Assembly: GCF_015476115.1 (NCBI RefSeq)
Contig: NZ_CP064295.1
Location: forward strand, 862,001 to 926,000
DNA length: 64,000 bases
Direction: 5' to 3'
DNA from: Aegicerativicinus sediminis
GTDB lineage: Bacteria; Bacteroidota; Bacteroidia; Flavobacteriales; Flavobacteriaceae
In this document: positions 18,256 to 26,398 of the stretch, piece after piece
Layout: the number at the start of each line of letters is the position of its first letter
How positions within the stretch are numbered: the first letter of the stretch is position 1
The notes under the pieces: generated by a model
The model's input: the letters and a program-made list of their open reading frames with translations, nothing else
What the model was told of the DNA's origin: nothing
The model's database searches: none
Made by a program: the position numbers and the translations under genes

Positions 18256-18287
18256 TTGGCATTATCCCGATTATTCAAGTATCTTTG
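18256..18287 (+). promoter_or_regulatory. Promoter (-33 TTG, -7 TATCTTTG) of the DUF4286-rsmA unit
   Basis: TATCTTTG at 18280-18287 matches the -7 consensus and a TTG at 18256-18258 stands 21 nt upstream. The TTG lies in a perfect GATAAT-N4-ATTATC repeat (18251-18266). The DUF4286 ATG follows after 17 nt. Confidence 0.55.
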
Positions 18288-18304
18288 AAAACTAAGTATT
18301 ACCG

Positions 18305-18610
18305 ATGATTATATACAACGTTACCTCCCTTGTTGATGAGGAAATTTTACCTCAATGGCTCGAGTATATAAAAAAGCATATGAAGGATATGCTTGACACC
18401 GGGAAATTTCAGTCTGCTACCCTTTCTAGAATTATTACGGATCAAGAGGAAGGACATTCCTATTCCGTACAATACAAATGTGAAACCCGGGAACTTTTAA
18501 ATGAATACTACGAATTGGATGCCAAGGCGTTAAGGGAAGATATTATCGAAAAATTTGGTGGTCAAGTAATTTCATTTAGAACTGAATTGGAGGTTCTGCA
18601 TGAACAATAA
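18305..18610 (+). CDS. DUF4286 family protein
   Basis: This is a 101-residue soluble protein with the family pattern: [26 protein letters not shown] at the start, then a VQY strand and a FRTELEVL end. It looks like a small ferredoxin-fold (dimeric alpha/beta barrel-like) protein. Its function is not known. Its end overlaps the start of rsmA by 11 nt, so translation is probably coupled. Confidence 0.88.
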   Translation: MIIYNVTSLVDEEILPQWLEYIKKHMKDMLDTGKFQSATLSRIITDQEEGHSYSVQYKCETRELLNEYYELDAKALREDIIEKFGGQVISFRTELEVLHEQ

Positions 18611-19400
18611 CTCCAAAAACGAATACAATTCTGTTCGAGCCAAAAAGCATCTAGGTCAGCATTTCCTGAATGATCCATCTGTTGCGGAAAAAATTGCTGA
18701 AACCCTTTCATATATAGGTTACAAAAAGGTATTGGAAATTGGGCCAGGAATGGGTGTTTTGACACAATTTCTTCTTGAAAGTGAATCCACTGAAACCTGG
18801 GTTGTGGAAATAGACCAAGAGTCTGTGCATTACCTGAGGATGCATTTTCCCAAATTGCACCACACCATAATTGAAGGAGATTTTTTGAAATTGAGACTTG
18901 AGAATTTTTTCAAAAATGAACAATTTGCTATAATTGGTAACTTTCCCTACAATATTTCTTCACAGATTGTTTTTAAGGCATTAGAATATAAAGAATGGAT
19001 TCCCGAGTTTTCTGGAATGTTTCAAAAAGAAGTGGCTGAACGTATTTGCTCTAAGGAAGGAAGCAAGGTGTATGGCATTTTATCCGTTTTAACCCAAGCA
19101 TTTTATGATGCGGAATATTTATTTACAGTTCCTCCAAACAAATTCTCACCTCCTCCCAAAGTCGATTCGGGTGTTTTGAAATTAACTAGAAAAGAAAATC
19201 TAGAATTGGGGTGTGATGAAAGTTTATTTCAGCGGGTAGTGAAGACTGCGTTTCAACAAAGACGCAAAACCCTACGCAATAGTTTAAAAACCTTCGATCT
19301 ATCCGAAAATTTAAAAGCAAATGTTATCTTTGGCAAACGTCCGGAGCAATTGTCCGTTAGCGGTTTTGTTGAGCTCACGGAAATGATCAGCCGCGATTAA
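18600..19400 (+). CDS. rsmA: 16S rRNA (adenine1518-N6/adenine1519-N6) dimethyltransferase
   Basis: RsmA/KsgA dimethylates two adjacent adenines in helix 45 during late 30S assembly. The protein has 266 residues with [11 protein letters not shown] at the start, the SAM-binding [13 protein letters not shown], the catalytic [13 protein letters not shown] (NLPY-type motif), [10 protein letters not shown], and the C-terminal [12 protein letters not shown]. It overlaps the DUF4286 gene upstream, and mgtE follows after 21 nt, suggesting a four-gene run to 21734. Confidence 0.97.
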   Translation: MNNNSKNEYNSVRAKKHLGQHFLNDPSVAEKIAETLSYIGYKKVLEIGPGMGVLTQFLLESESTETWVVEIDQESVHYLRMHFPKLHHTIIEGDFLKLRLENFFKNEQFAIIGNFPYNISSQIVFKALEYKEWIPEFSGMFQKEVAERICSKEGSKVYGILSVLTQAFYDAEYLFTVPPNKFSPPPKVDSGVLKLTRKENLELGCDESLFQRVVKTAFQQRRKTLRNSLKTFDLSENLKANVIFGKRPEQLSVSGFVELTEMISRD

Positions 19401-19421
19401 TCCTTAAAATTCTATTTCAAA

Positions 19422-20795
19422 TTGTCTGAAGATAAAAACCATATCCAATTTGAATTAACCGATGAACTTCTAGCAAAGGTCGAATCTCTTGTTTCCTACA
19501 AAAAGAACAAGGAATTAAAGGCCTATATGGATGAGTTTCACTATGCGGATATAGCTGAAATTCTCGACGAACTAGAATTAGAAGATTCGGTTTACATCAT
19601 TAAGTTGCTCGATTCTGAAACGACTTCGGATGTCTTAATGGAAATGGATGAGGACAACCGGGAAAAGGTCCTTCAAAATTTATCTGCCAAGGAAATTGCG
19701 GAGGAAATCCAAGAATTAGATACTGATGACGCGGCCGACATCATTGCCGAACTTCCTGAGGAGCGAAGACATGCTGTAATTTCTAGCATAGAAGACGAGG
19801 AGCATAAAGCGGTTATAAAAGAACTATTAGCGTATGAAGATGACACGGCTGGTAGTTTAATGGCAAAAGAACTTGTTAAAGTCTATGAAACCTGGACAGT
19901 GGCTGGTTGTTTGCGACGAATAAGAGCACAAGCAAAAGACGTTACTAGGGTTCATTCAATTTATGTAGTAACAAAACAAGAAAAATTAATAGGTCGACTG
20001 TCCTTAAAGGATTTAATTGTTGCCAAAAGCGACCAAAAAATATCTGATATTTTCATATCGTCAGTTGATTATGTTTTTGTGGAGGATGACGTGGAAGAAG
20101 TGGCAAGAATTATGGCCAAGTACGATTTGGAAGCTATTCCAGTTGTAGATGAGGAAAAAACATTGCTTGGTAGAATCACCATCGATGACATCGTGGATGT
20201 TTTAAAAGAAGAGGCCGATAAAGATTACCAATTAGCGGCGGGTATTACTAATGATGTTGAGGCTGACGACAGTATTTTTGAATTGACAAGAGCCCGGTTA
20301 CCTTGGTTATTAATTGGGATGTTTGGCGGTCTTGGTGCTGCAACCATCATAACTGGCTTCCAGAATGTAATGCAAGATTATGTGATTTTACTTTCTTTTG
20401 TCCCATTAATACAAGCAACTGCCGGTAATGTTGGTGTTCAATCTAGTGCTATAGTGGTTCAAGGATTGGCTAATGATACGATTAAGGGGGAGGTAATTAC
20501 ACGCTTAATGAAAGAATTTTTACTGGGACTGGTAAATGGATTGGCTATAGCTTTGGTTGTTCTTCCCGTAAGCCATTTCTTGTTTAAAACACCTTATTTA
20601 GTCTCTGCTACAATTTGTATAGCCTTAATTACCGTAATTGTTATCGCAGCCCTGATTGGTACGTTTATACCAATATTTCTAGATAAGCGCGGGGTAGATC
20701 CCGCGGTTGCAACTGGTCCATTTATCACTACAAGCAACGATATTTTCGGCATACTTATATATTTTGTTATCGCTAAAGCAATCCTTGGATTTTAA
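19422..20795 (+). CDS. mgtE: Magnesium transporter MgtE
   Basis: This is a Mg2+ channel/transporter of the inner membrane with 457 residues. It has an N-terminal acidic superhelical domain (repeated DELELEDSVYIIKLL-like helices), a pair of CBS domains (about residues 140-260, with YDLEAIPVVDE and LLGRITIDDIVDVL), a connecting helix, then five membrane segments with the conserved pore region LIQATAGNVGVQSSAIVVQG. The start is TTG (MSEDKNHIQFEL), with no ATG nearby. MgtE is gated by the Mg2+ bound to its cytosolic domains. The next gene starts immediately after the stop. Confidence 0.96.
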   Translation: MSEDKNHIQFELTDELLAKVESLVSYKKNKELKAYMDEFHYADIAEILDELELEDSVYIIKLLDSETTSDVLMEMDEDNREKVLQNLSAKEIAEEIQELDTDDAADIIAELPEERRHAVISSIEDEEHKAVIKELLAYEDDTAGSLMAKELVKVYETWTVAGCLRRIRAQAKDVTRVHSIYVVTKQEKLIGRLSLKDLIVAKSDQKISDIFISSVDYVFVEDDVEEVARIMAKYDLEAIPVVDEEKTLLGRITIDDIVDVLKEEADKDYQLAAGITNDVEADDSIFELTRARLPWLLIGMFGGLGAATIITGFQNVMQDYVILLSFVPLIQATAGNVGVQSSAIVVQGLANDTIKGEVITRLMKEFLLGLVNGLAIALVVLPVSHFLFKTPYLVSATICIALITVIVIAALIGTFIPIFLDKRGVDPAVATGPFITTSNDIFGILIYFVIAKAILGF

Positions 20796-21734
20796 ATGAA
20801 AATTCTTCATCTCGACAGCAACCATCCACTGTTGATTAAACAACTTACAGATTTAGGGTTTCAAAATATTGAAGATTATACTTCATCGAAGAAAGAGGTT
20901 GAGGAATTTATTTCAGAATATGATGGAATAATTATTCGTAGCCGTTTTAAAATTGACAAATCATTTTTAGATGCAGCGAAAAATCTAAAATTTATTGGTC
21001 GTGTCGGTGCAGGGTTAGAAAATATAGATTGTGGTTATGCCGAGAAAAAAGGAGTACAATTAATTGCCGCACCTGAAGGCAATCGAAATGCTGTGGCTGA
21101 ACATGCCTTAGGGATGTTGTTATCCCTCATGAATAAACTAAGAATAGCTGATCAACAGGTCCGAAATGGGCTTTGGTTGCGTGAGGCGAATAGAGGGGTG
21201 GAACTAGATGGCAGAACAGTTGGTATTATTGGTTATGGCAATATGGGTAAGGCGTTTGCAAAAAAACTACGGGGCTTTAGTGTTAAAGTAATTTGTTACG
21301 ACATAAAAGAGGATGTGGGAGATGAAAACTGCCAACAAGTTTCCTTAAATGAGTTACAACAACATGCTCAAGTGTTAAGTTTACATGTTCCCGAAACTCC
21401 TTTAACTGTTGGCATGGTTAATTCACAATTTATCAACGCCTTTAAACATCCGTTTTATTTGATAAATACGGCAAGAGGAAAATGCATAAAGTCTAAAGAT
21501 TTGGTCGAGGCATTACAAAATGGTAAAATTTTGGGAGCAGGTTTAGATGTTCTCGAATTTGAAAAATCTTCATTCGAATCCTTATTTACCGACCAACACC
21601 TACCTGAAGAGTTTAATGCCCTTTTAAATTCTGACAAGGTTATTTTTAGCCCCCATGTAGCAGGGTGGACTATAGAAAGCCACCAAAAATTAGCGCAAAC
21701 AATTGTAGATAAAATTAGAATTCAATTCTGCTAA
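20796..21734 (+). CDS. D-isomer 2-hydroxyacid dehydrogenase (phosphoglycerate dehydrogenase-like)
   Basis: This is an NAD-dependent oxidoreductase of 312 residues. The substrate region (IIIRSRFKIDKSFL, IGRVGAGLENID) precedes the Rossmann motif GIIGYGNMGKAFAKKL near residue 145. The catalytic Arg is in NTARGK, the acid is in the GAGLDVLEFE region and the His is in FSPHVAGWT. It resembles the short SerA-type enzymes without a regulatory ACT domain, so oxidation of 3-phosphoglycerate for serine synthesis is the likely role but other 2-hydroxyacids are possible. Its ATG abuts the mgtE stop. Confidence 0.88.
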   Translation: MKILHLDSNHPLLIKQLTDLGFQNIEDYTSSKKEVEEFISEYDGIIIRSRFKIDKSFLDAAKNLKFIGRVGAGLENIDCGYAEKKGVQLIAAPEGNRNAVAEHALGMLLSLMNKLRIADQQVRNGLWLREANRGVELDGRTVGIIGYGNMGKAFAKKLRGFSVKVICYDIKEDVGDENCQQVSLNELQQHAQVLSLHVPETPLTVGMVNSQFINAFKHPFYLINTARGKCIKSKDLVEALQNGKILGAGLDVLEFEKSSFESLFTDQHLPEEFNALLNSDKVIFSPHVAGWTIESHQKLAQTIVDKIRIQFC

Positions 21735-21782
21735 TTCCACTTATCTTTACACCTCACAATCTAAATTTTAAGGTTTCATCCT

Positions 21783-21833
21783 ATTCTGAAAAATGGTACT
21801 TTAGTAGGTAGCTCCGTTCCTCATTTTCAGAAT
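21783..21833. repeat. Long imperfect inverted repeat after the dehydrogenase gene
   Basis: ATTCTGAAAAATG (21783-21795) pairs with CATTTTCAGAAT (21822-21833), giving 12 bp with one bulged A, around a 26-nt loop. No T tract follows, so it is not a standard terminator. It lies between two plus-strand genes, 27 nt upstream of the DUF1801 ATG, so it could act as an RNA stabiliser, an attenuator-like leader or an operator. Confidence 0.5.
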
Positions 21834-21859
21834 AAAGCTAAAAATTGAAAGTAACCCGG

Positions 21860-22318
21860 ATGAATTATAACGCCACCACACCTGAAGAGTACATTAAATT
21901 AATTCCAGAAGACCGCAAACCTATTTTCAAAAAACTTAGGGCTGTAATTAATGAACATATACCCGAGGGTTTTGAGGAAGGTATCCAATATAAAATGATT
22001 GGTTGGTATGTACCTCACTCCGTTTACCCATCTGGATATCATTGTGATCCTAAAACGCCACTGCCATTTATGAATTTGGCTTCACAAAAAAATTTTATCG
22101 CCCTTTATCACAGCGGTATTTATGCCGACAAAAAGCTAAACGATTGGTTTATTAATGAATTCCCCAAACATGCAAAACGAAAATTGGACATGGGGAAAAG
22201 TTGTATCCGTTTCAAATATTTAGATGACATTCCTTATGATCTAATTGGTCAATTGGCAGCCAAAATGTCTTCAGAAGAATGGATTTCAATATATGAAGCA
22301 AGCACAAAAAACAAATAA
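21860..22318 (+). CDS. DUF1801 (YdhG-like) family protein
   Basis: The protein has 152 residues from the ATG (a TTG five codons earlier is possible). It is recognised by TPEEYIKLIPEDRKPIFKKLRAVI, the EGIQYKMIGWYVP region, NFIALYHSGIY, and the late MGKSCIRFKYLDDIP. Proteins of this family are small soluble alpha/beta proteins of unclear function. It is followed one base later by a VOC-family gene in a run of small accessory genes. Confidence 0.85.
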   Translation: MNYNATTPEEYIKLIPEDRKPIFKKLRAVINEHIPEGFEEGIQYKMIGWYVPHSVYPSGYHCDPKTPLPFMNLASQKNFIALYHSGIYADKKLNDWFINEFPKHAKRKLDMGKSCIRFKYLDDIPYDLIGQLAAKMSSEEWISIYEASTKNK

Positions 22319-22319
22319 A

Positions 22320-22706
22320 ATGAAAAAACGAGTTACTGGCATAGGAGGCATATTTTTTAAATCATCAAATCCAAATGCGTCTAAAGAGTGGTATAAAAAA
22401 CATTTAGGCCTAAACACAGACCAGTATGGATGCACTTTTTGGTGGATGGATTCAGAGGGAAATGAGTGCTCTACCCAATGGAGTCCTTTTCCAAAAGACA
22501 CCAAATATTATAATCCATCAAAAAAAGAGTTTATGGTAAATTATAGGGTTGAAAATCTTGAATGGTTATTGAGTCAATTAAAAGCTGAAGGAGTAACAAT
22601 TGTGGGAGACATGGAAACGTATGATTATGGAAAATTTGCTTGGATTATGGATAATGACGAAAATAAAATTGAATTATGGGAACCAATTGATAAAGCATTT
22701 AAATAA
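22320..22706 (+). CDS. VOC (glyoxalase/bleomycin-resistance) superfamily protein
   Basis: This is a 128-residue single VOC domain. It begins KKRVTGIGGIFFKSSNPNASKEWYKKHLGL, continues with FWWMDSEGNECSTQW and VNYRVENLEWLLSQLKAEGV, and ends KFAWIMDNDENKIELWEP with the conserved metal-ligand Glu. Lengthening the frame upstream would only overlap the previous gene, so the ATG 1 nt after that stop is chosen. The family includes lyases, dioxygenases and drug-binding proteins. The substrate is not predictable. Confidence 0.85.
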   Translation: MKKRVTGIGGIFFKSSNPNASKEWYKKHLGLNTDQYGCTFWWMDSEGNECSTQWSPFPKDTKYYNPSKKEFMVNYRVENLEWLLSQLKAEGVTIVGDMETYDYGKFAWIMDNDENKIELWEPIDKAFK

Positions 22707-22724
22707 ATTTTAATATTGACAATA

Positions 22725-23120
22725 ATGGATGACAACAAGAATCTTAAGGACGAATTAGATGACTTACTTAACGATGCTAAGGAAGGCGCTAAGAAACTTG
22801 AAGATGAGGCTAAACAATCTGCTAAAGAGTTTACGGATAGTGCTAAGGAGACATTTGGAACCACAACAGAAAATAAAAAGATATTGGCTGGGGTTTTGGC
22901 TATCCTATTAGGAGGATTGGGGATCCATAAATTTATACTTGGCTATACCAAGGAGGGCATTATTATGCTGATATGCACGCTAGTATTAAGTCTCATTACT
23001 TGCGGCGTAGCTAGTGGACTTGTTTGGATAATTAGTATAACAGAGGGTATCATCTATCTTACCAAAACAGATACCGAATTCTACAATACTTATCAATTAG
23101 GGTATAAGCCATGGTTTTAA
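22725..23120 (+). CDS. TM2-domain membrane protein
   Basis: The protein has 131 residues from the ATG. The charged, helical, apolipoprotein-like N-terminus (residues 1-45, repeated DEAKQSAKEF) precedes a TM2 domain: two hydrophobic spans, the first with GGLGIHKFILGYTKEGI (TM2 signature with the conserved glycines and Phe-x-x-Gly), the second ending in VWIISITEGIIYL. It is an inner-membrane protein of unknown function. It could be transcribed with the two small genes before it. Confidence 0.86.
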   Translation: MDDNKNLKDELDDLLNDAKEGAKKLEDEAKQSAKEFTDSAKETFGTTTENKKILAGVLAILLGGLGIHKFILGYTKEGIIMLICTLVLSLITCGVASGLVWIISITEGIIYLTKTDTEFYNTYQLGYKPWF

Positions 23121-23167
23121 TTTGAAAAATATTTGGACAAAAGGTTTATAATTCATTTTATTATCGT

Positions 23168-23200
23168 AATATTGCAATATTAAAATATTAAAATATTAAT
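23168..23200. promoter_or_regulatory. AT-rich palindrome and repeat, candidate ArsR operator
   Basis: A perfect 14-bp palindrome AATATTGCAATATT (23168-23181) is followed by two tandem TAAAATAT units and TTAATTAA, reaching to within 3 nt of the arsR-like ATG. ArsR regulators bind short AT-rich inverted repeats over their own promoter, so self-regulation is likely but not shown. Confidence 0.5.
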
Positions 23201-23202
23201 TA

Positions 23203-23526
23203 ATGGGAGCTTCTAAAACAGATCTTTATCCAAAAGACATTACAGAACTGGCTGAAATTGCCAAGATATTAGCACATCCTGCGAGAATTTCAATTCTCAA
23301 CTATATTAGTCAACAGAAAGCATGTATCTGCAATGACATTGCGGAAGAAATTGGTTTGGCCCAACCAACCATTTCCCAACATCTTAAAGTTATTAATGAT
23401 GCAGGATTGTTAGATGGAACCTATAAAGGCAAAAGTGTTTGCTATTGTTTGAACCCAGAAAAAATGAACTGGTTTAAAAAAACACTTACAGAATTCTTAG
23501 AAGCCACTACTCAAACTTGTTGTTAA
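23203..23526 (+). CDS. ArsR/SmtB-family transcriptional repressor
   Basis: The protein has 107 residues with a winged helix: LAHPARISILNYIS, then recognition region LAQPTISQHLKVINDAGLL and the wing GKSVCYCLN. Cys41 and Cys43 (ACIC) lie in the helix where classical arsenite-sensing ArsR has its CxC, and a second pair of cysteines is in the wing plus a CC tail. These could coordinate As(III). It heads a three-gene operon with DUF6428 and an ArsN1-like acetyltransferase. A palindrome next to the start is a candidate operator. The metalloid specificity is inferred. Confidence 0.92.
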   Translation: MGASKTDLYPKDITELAEIAKILAHPARISILNYISQQKACICNDIAEEIGLAQPTISQHLKVINDAGLLDGTYKGKSVCYCLNPEKMNWFKKTLTEFLEATTQTCC

Positions 23527-23537
23527 AACCTAATCAT

Positions 23538-24032
23538 ATGAATACAACTGAATTCCTAGACTTGATTAATGCAAATCCGAATAAAGCCTTAATCTTTCAA
23601 TTTCCAAACGGTGAAACCATTGGACATAACTACCATATAACTGAAGTAAAACATGCAACCATTAATTCGGTAGATTGTGGCGGAAGGGAGGATTCCTGGC
23701 ATGAAACCATTATTCAGTTGATGGAAGGATCTCCTGAAATTGGAAAAAAAGAATATTTATCCACATTTAAGGCAAAGGGAATTTTCAAAAAAGTCGATCG
23801 CAGTTTCAAGTTTGTTGAAAACTCAATTTTAAAATTTGAATACGGCAACGACCATTTTCATACAGCTCAGTTATTTGTTAACCATTACGAAACATCGGAC
23901 AAGCAACTTTTAGTTATTTTAGGTGTAGTTCCTACTCAATGTAAAGCCAAGGATGCATGCGGAATTCCGGCCAAACCTGAATTGGAGCTCACGGAAGAAA
24001 ATTGCTGTTCACCTGCTAGTGGTTGTTGTTAA
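23538..24032 (+). CDS. DUF6428 family protein
   Basis: The protein has 164 residues from the ATG. It has NTTEFLDLINANPNKALIFQFPNG, an H-rich conserved stretch YHITEVKHATINSVDCGG, and a Cys-rich end ENCCSPASGCC that could bind soft metals. In memory this family occurs in flavobacterial ars operons between arsR and the transport/reductase genes, but its function is unknown. Its stop is directly followed by the next ATG (no spacing), so the two are co-translated. Confidence 0.8.
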   Translation: MNTTEFLDLINANPNKALIFQFPNGETIGHNYHITEVKHATINSVDCGGREDSWHETIIQLMEGSPEIGKKEYLSTFKAKGIFKKVDRSFKFVENSILKFEYGNDHFHTAQLFVNHYETSDKQLLVILGVVPTQCKAKDACGIPAKPELELTEENCCSPASGCC

Positions 24033-24536
24033 ATGATAAAATCTGTTTTTATTCGTCCGATTTTCAAGGAAGATTGGAAAGAAATTGCGAGTATTTACAA
24101 ACAAGGAATGGAAACAGGTATTGCCACTTTTGAAACTGAATTACCTTCATGGAAAAAGTGGAAAAAAAGCCACCTTATCGATATCTCTATTGCGGCTCAA
24201 TTCAATAATAAGGTAATAGGATTTGCTACACTTTCTCCTACCTCAAAACGTAAGGCTTACAAAGGGGTGGCAGAAGTTTCTATATATGTAGGTTCTGAAT
24301 ATAGCAATAGGGGTGTCGGCAAAAAACTTATGGAAGAATTAATTTCAATAAGTGAAATGCACGGATTTTGGACTCTTCAATCAGCTATTTTCCTTGAGAA
24401 TAAAGCAAGCATTTATCTTCATGAAAAATTTGGGTTTAGGAAAATTGGGTTTAGGGAAAAAATCGGTCAGCGCAACGGCCGTTGGTTCGATAATATTCTA
24501 ATGGAAAGGCGATCTAAAAATGTTAATTGGGAATAA
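24033..24536 (+). CDS. arsN1: GNAT acetyltransferase, ArsN1/PAT type
   Basis: The protein has 167 residues. The N-terminus IRPIFKEDWKEIASIYKQ, followed by ETGIATFETELP, matches the phosphinothricin/arsinothricin acetyltransferase family. The acetyl-CoA loop is YSNRGVGKKL, and the C-terminus GFREKIGQRNGRWFDNILM is typical. Relatives N-acetylate glutamate analogues such as phosphinothricin, methionine sulfoximine or the arsenical antibiotic arsinothricin. The neighbouring arsR-like gene favours the arsenical. It is the last gene of the operon and faces the minus-strand acyltransferase across 6 nt. The substrate is inference. Confidence 0.8.
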   Translation: MIKSVFIRPIFKEDWKEIASIYKQGMETGIATFETELPSWKKWKKSHLIDISIAAQFNNKVIGFATLSPTSKRKAYKGVAEVSIYVGSEYSNRGVGKKLMEELISISEMHGFWTLQSAIFLENKASIYLHEKFGFRKIGFREKIGQRNGRWFDNILMERRSKNVNWE

Positions 24537-24542
24537 CAGGAT

Positions 24543-26393
24543 TTAATTCTTCATCTCTTTTTTAGAAAACTTCCTTTCTAATTCAGCCTGAAATTCTTCC
24601 ATTACGGGTTTAACAGTACTTTCTGGCAAGTCAGCAATTCTTATATACATTAAGCCGTCAACCGAATTGTTGAATAATGGATCTACATTAAAGGCGACCA
24701 CTTTTGCATTTTGCTTAATATATTTTTTAATTAATACGGGCAGCCTTAAAGTTCCAGGTTCAAGTTCATCAATAACCTTATCAAATTTATTTAAATCGGA
24801 TTCTGTTCCGTCGAATACAAAATCCTTATCGGCATCTTTCAATTTTACCTTGAATTCCTTTTTTGGTCTTACATATTGGGCCACATAAGGATCGTAGTAA
24901 TGGGATTTCATAAATTCAATCATCAAAGATTTGGAGAAATTGGTGAATTTATTACTAATACTCACCCCTCCAATAAGGTATTTATGCTCAGGATATCTTA
25001 GGGTTGTGTGCACAATTCCCTTCCATAGCAAAAACAAAGGCATCGGTTTTTGTTGATATTCACTAATGATAAAAGCCCTTCCCATTTCAATGGACTCGCT
25101 CATCATTTTATATAATTCCGGCTCAAACCGAAATAAATCTTGAAGGTAAAAACCATCAATACCAAATCGGGCAAATATCTTGGACCCCAAGCCCATCCGA
25201 TAAGCACCAACAAGCATTTCCATATCATTATCCCATAAAAACATATGGTGATAGTATGCATCAAAACGGTCTAAGTCAATTGATTCATTGGTTCCCTCTC
25301 CTATTTCACGAAAAGTAATTTCACGCAAGCGACCTATTTCTCGTAGTATATAAGGAATATCCTCTGGCTTGGTAAGAAACACTTCATAATTCTTACTTTC
25401 CAATAACCTTGAATCATTAGTTCGTAAAAATTCGACTTCCTTCAACATTGCCTCCTTGTCGACTGCTGTTACAATACGTTTAGGAGGTTTAGGCACCTTT
25501 AGGCTAGAAGATAAATTGCTTAAGATATTTCCACCCACATCAAAAGAATTAGCTAGTATGTAAGTCTTTCTCCTTAAGAAATCCGTAAAATCATTTAAAT
25601 GCTCAAATTCCCGCTGATCATTAACTGGAATAGGCCTTCCAATTCTTACCCGTATAATACGTCTTTTTTGGGTTAATAATTCACTAGGGAGTTTTGCCGT
25701 TCTAAACGTATCACTAATACGAGAAAGTTTATAAAATAACTTACTGTTTTTCGCGTGAAAATAGACTGGCACTATAGGAACTTCAGCCTTCTTAATCAAC
25801 TTCATAGCGGCTTCCTCCCATGGCCTGTCTACCATAAGTTTACCATCTCGATAGGTGGAAACCTCACCAGCCGGAAAAATGCCTAATGGATGACCATCGC
25901 GTAAATGTTGAATGGCATTTTTAAAACCTACAATACTACTTTTTACATCCTTTCTATCCTCAAAAGGATTTACAGGCATTATAAATGGCTTTAGAGGCTC
26001 GATTCGGTGAAGAAGAAAATTGGCGATAATTTTAAAATCTGCACGCTGTTCCAGCATCAATTTCAAAAGCAGAATACCATCAATACCGCCTAACGGGTGG
26101 TTAGAAATGGTTATATAAGCCCCATCCTTGGGCAATCTTTTTAAATCTTCTTCAGGAATTTCAAAACGAATTTGAAAATCGTTGAGAATTGCATCTAGAA
26201 ACTCACTATTATTTAGATGCTTATTTCTACGGTAAATCTTGTTCAGTGTAGAAATTTTAAGAAGCTTCATTAGCAACCATCCCGAAAACGTTCCAAGCAA
26301 ACCATACTTGTCGGTTTTTATCACTTGGGCAACTTCCTTTGGGGTTACCAATCCTGTATCTATTTGATTAGCCATCCCCACAAATTTAGTCAA
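24543..26393 (-). CDS. Two-domain acyltransferase, probable ornithine/amino-lipid synthase (OlsF-like)
   Basis: The protein has 616 residues. The N-terminal half is a PlsC-like O-acyltransferase: NHPLGGIDG (a variant of the HxxxxD box) near residue 97 and FPAGEVS near 175. The C-terminal half (from about 330) is a hemolysin/OlsB-like N-acyltransferase with LVGAYRMGLG and MGRAFIISEYQ. This order matches OlsF, which adds both fatty acids to ornithine (or glycine) to make phosphorus-free membrane lipids. OlsF has been described from Serratia and Flavobacterium. It follows the aspartokinase gene by 5 nt and so is in its operon. The amino-acid head group is unknown. An alternative start six codons in is possible. 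Confidence 0.82.
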   Translation of the reverse strand: MTKFVGMANQIDTGLVTPKEVAQVIKTDKYGLLGTFSGWLLMKLLKISTLNKIYRRNKHLNNSEFLDAILNDFQIRFEIPEEDLKRLPKDGAYITISNHPLGGIDGILLLKLMLEQRADFKIIANFLLHRIEPLKPFIMPVNPFEDRKDVKSSIVGFKNAIQHLRDGHPLGIFPAGEVSTYRDGKLMVDRPWEEAAMKLIKKAEVPIVPVYFHAKNSKLFYKLSRISDTFRTAKLPSELLTQKRRIIRVRIGRPIPVNDQREFEHLNDFTDFLRRKTYILANSFDVGGNILSNLSSSLKVPKPPKRIVTAVDKEAMLKEVEFLRTNDSRLLESKNYEVFLTKPEDIPYILREIGRLREITFREIGEGTNESIDLDRFDAYYHHMFLWDNDMEMLVGAYRMGLGSKIFARFGIDGFYLQDLFRFEPELYKMMSESIEMGRAFIISEYQQKPMPLFLLWKGIVHTTLRYPEHKYLIGGVSISNKFTNFSKSLMIEFMKSHYYDPYVAQYVRPKKEFKVKLKDADKDFVFDGTESDLNKFDKVIDELEPGTLRLPVLIKKYIKQNAKVVAFNVDPLFNNSVDGLMYIRIADLPESTVKPVMEEFQAELERKFSKKEMKN

Positions 26394-26398
26394 ATTGT

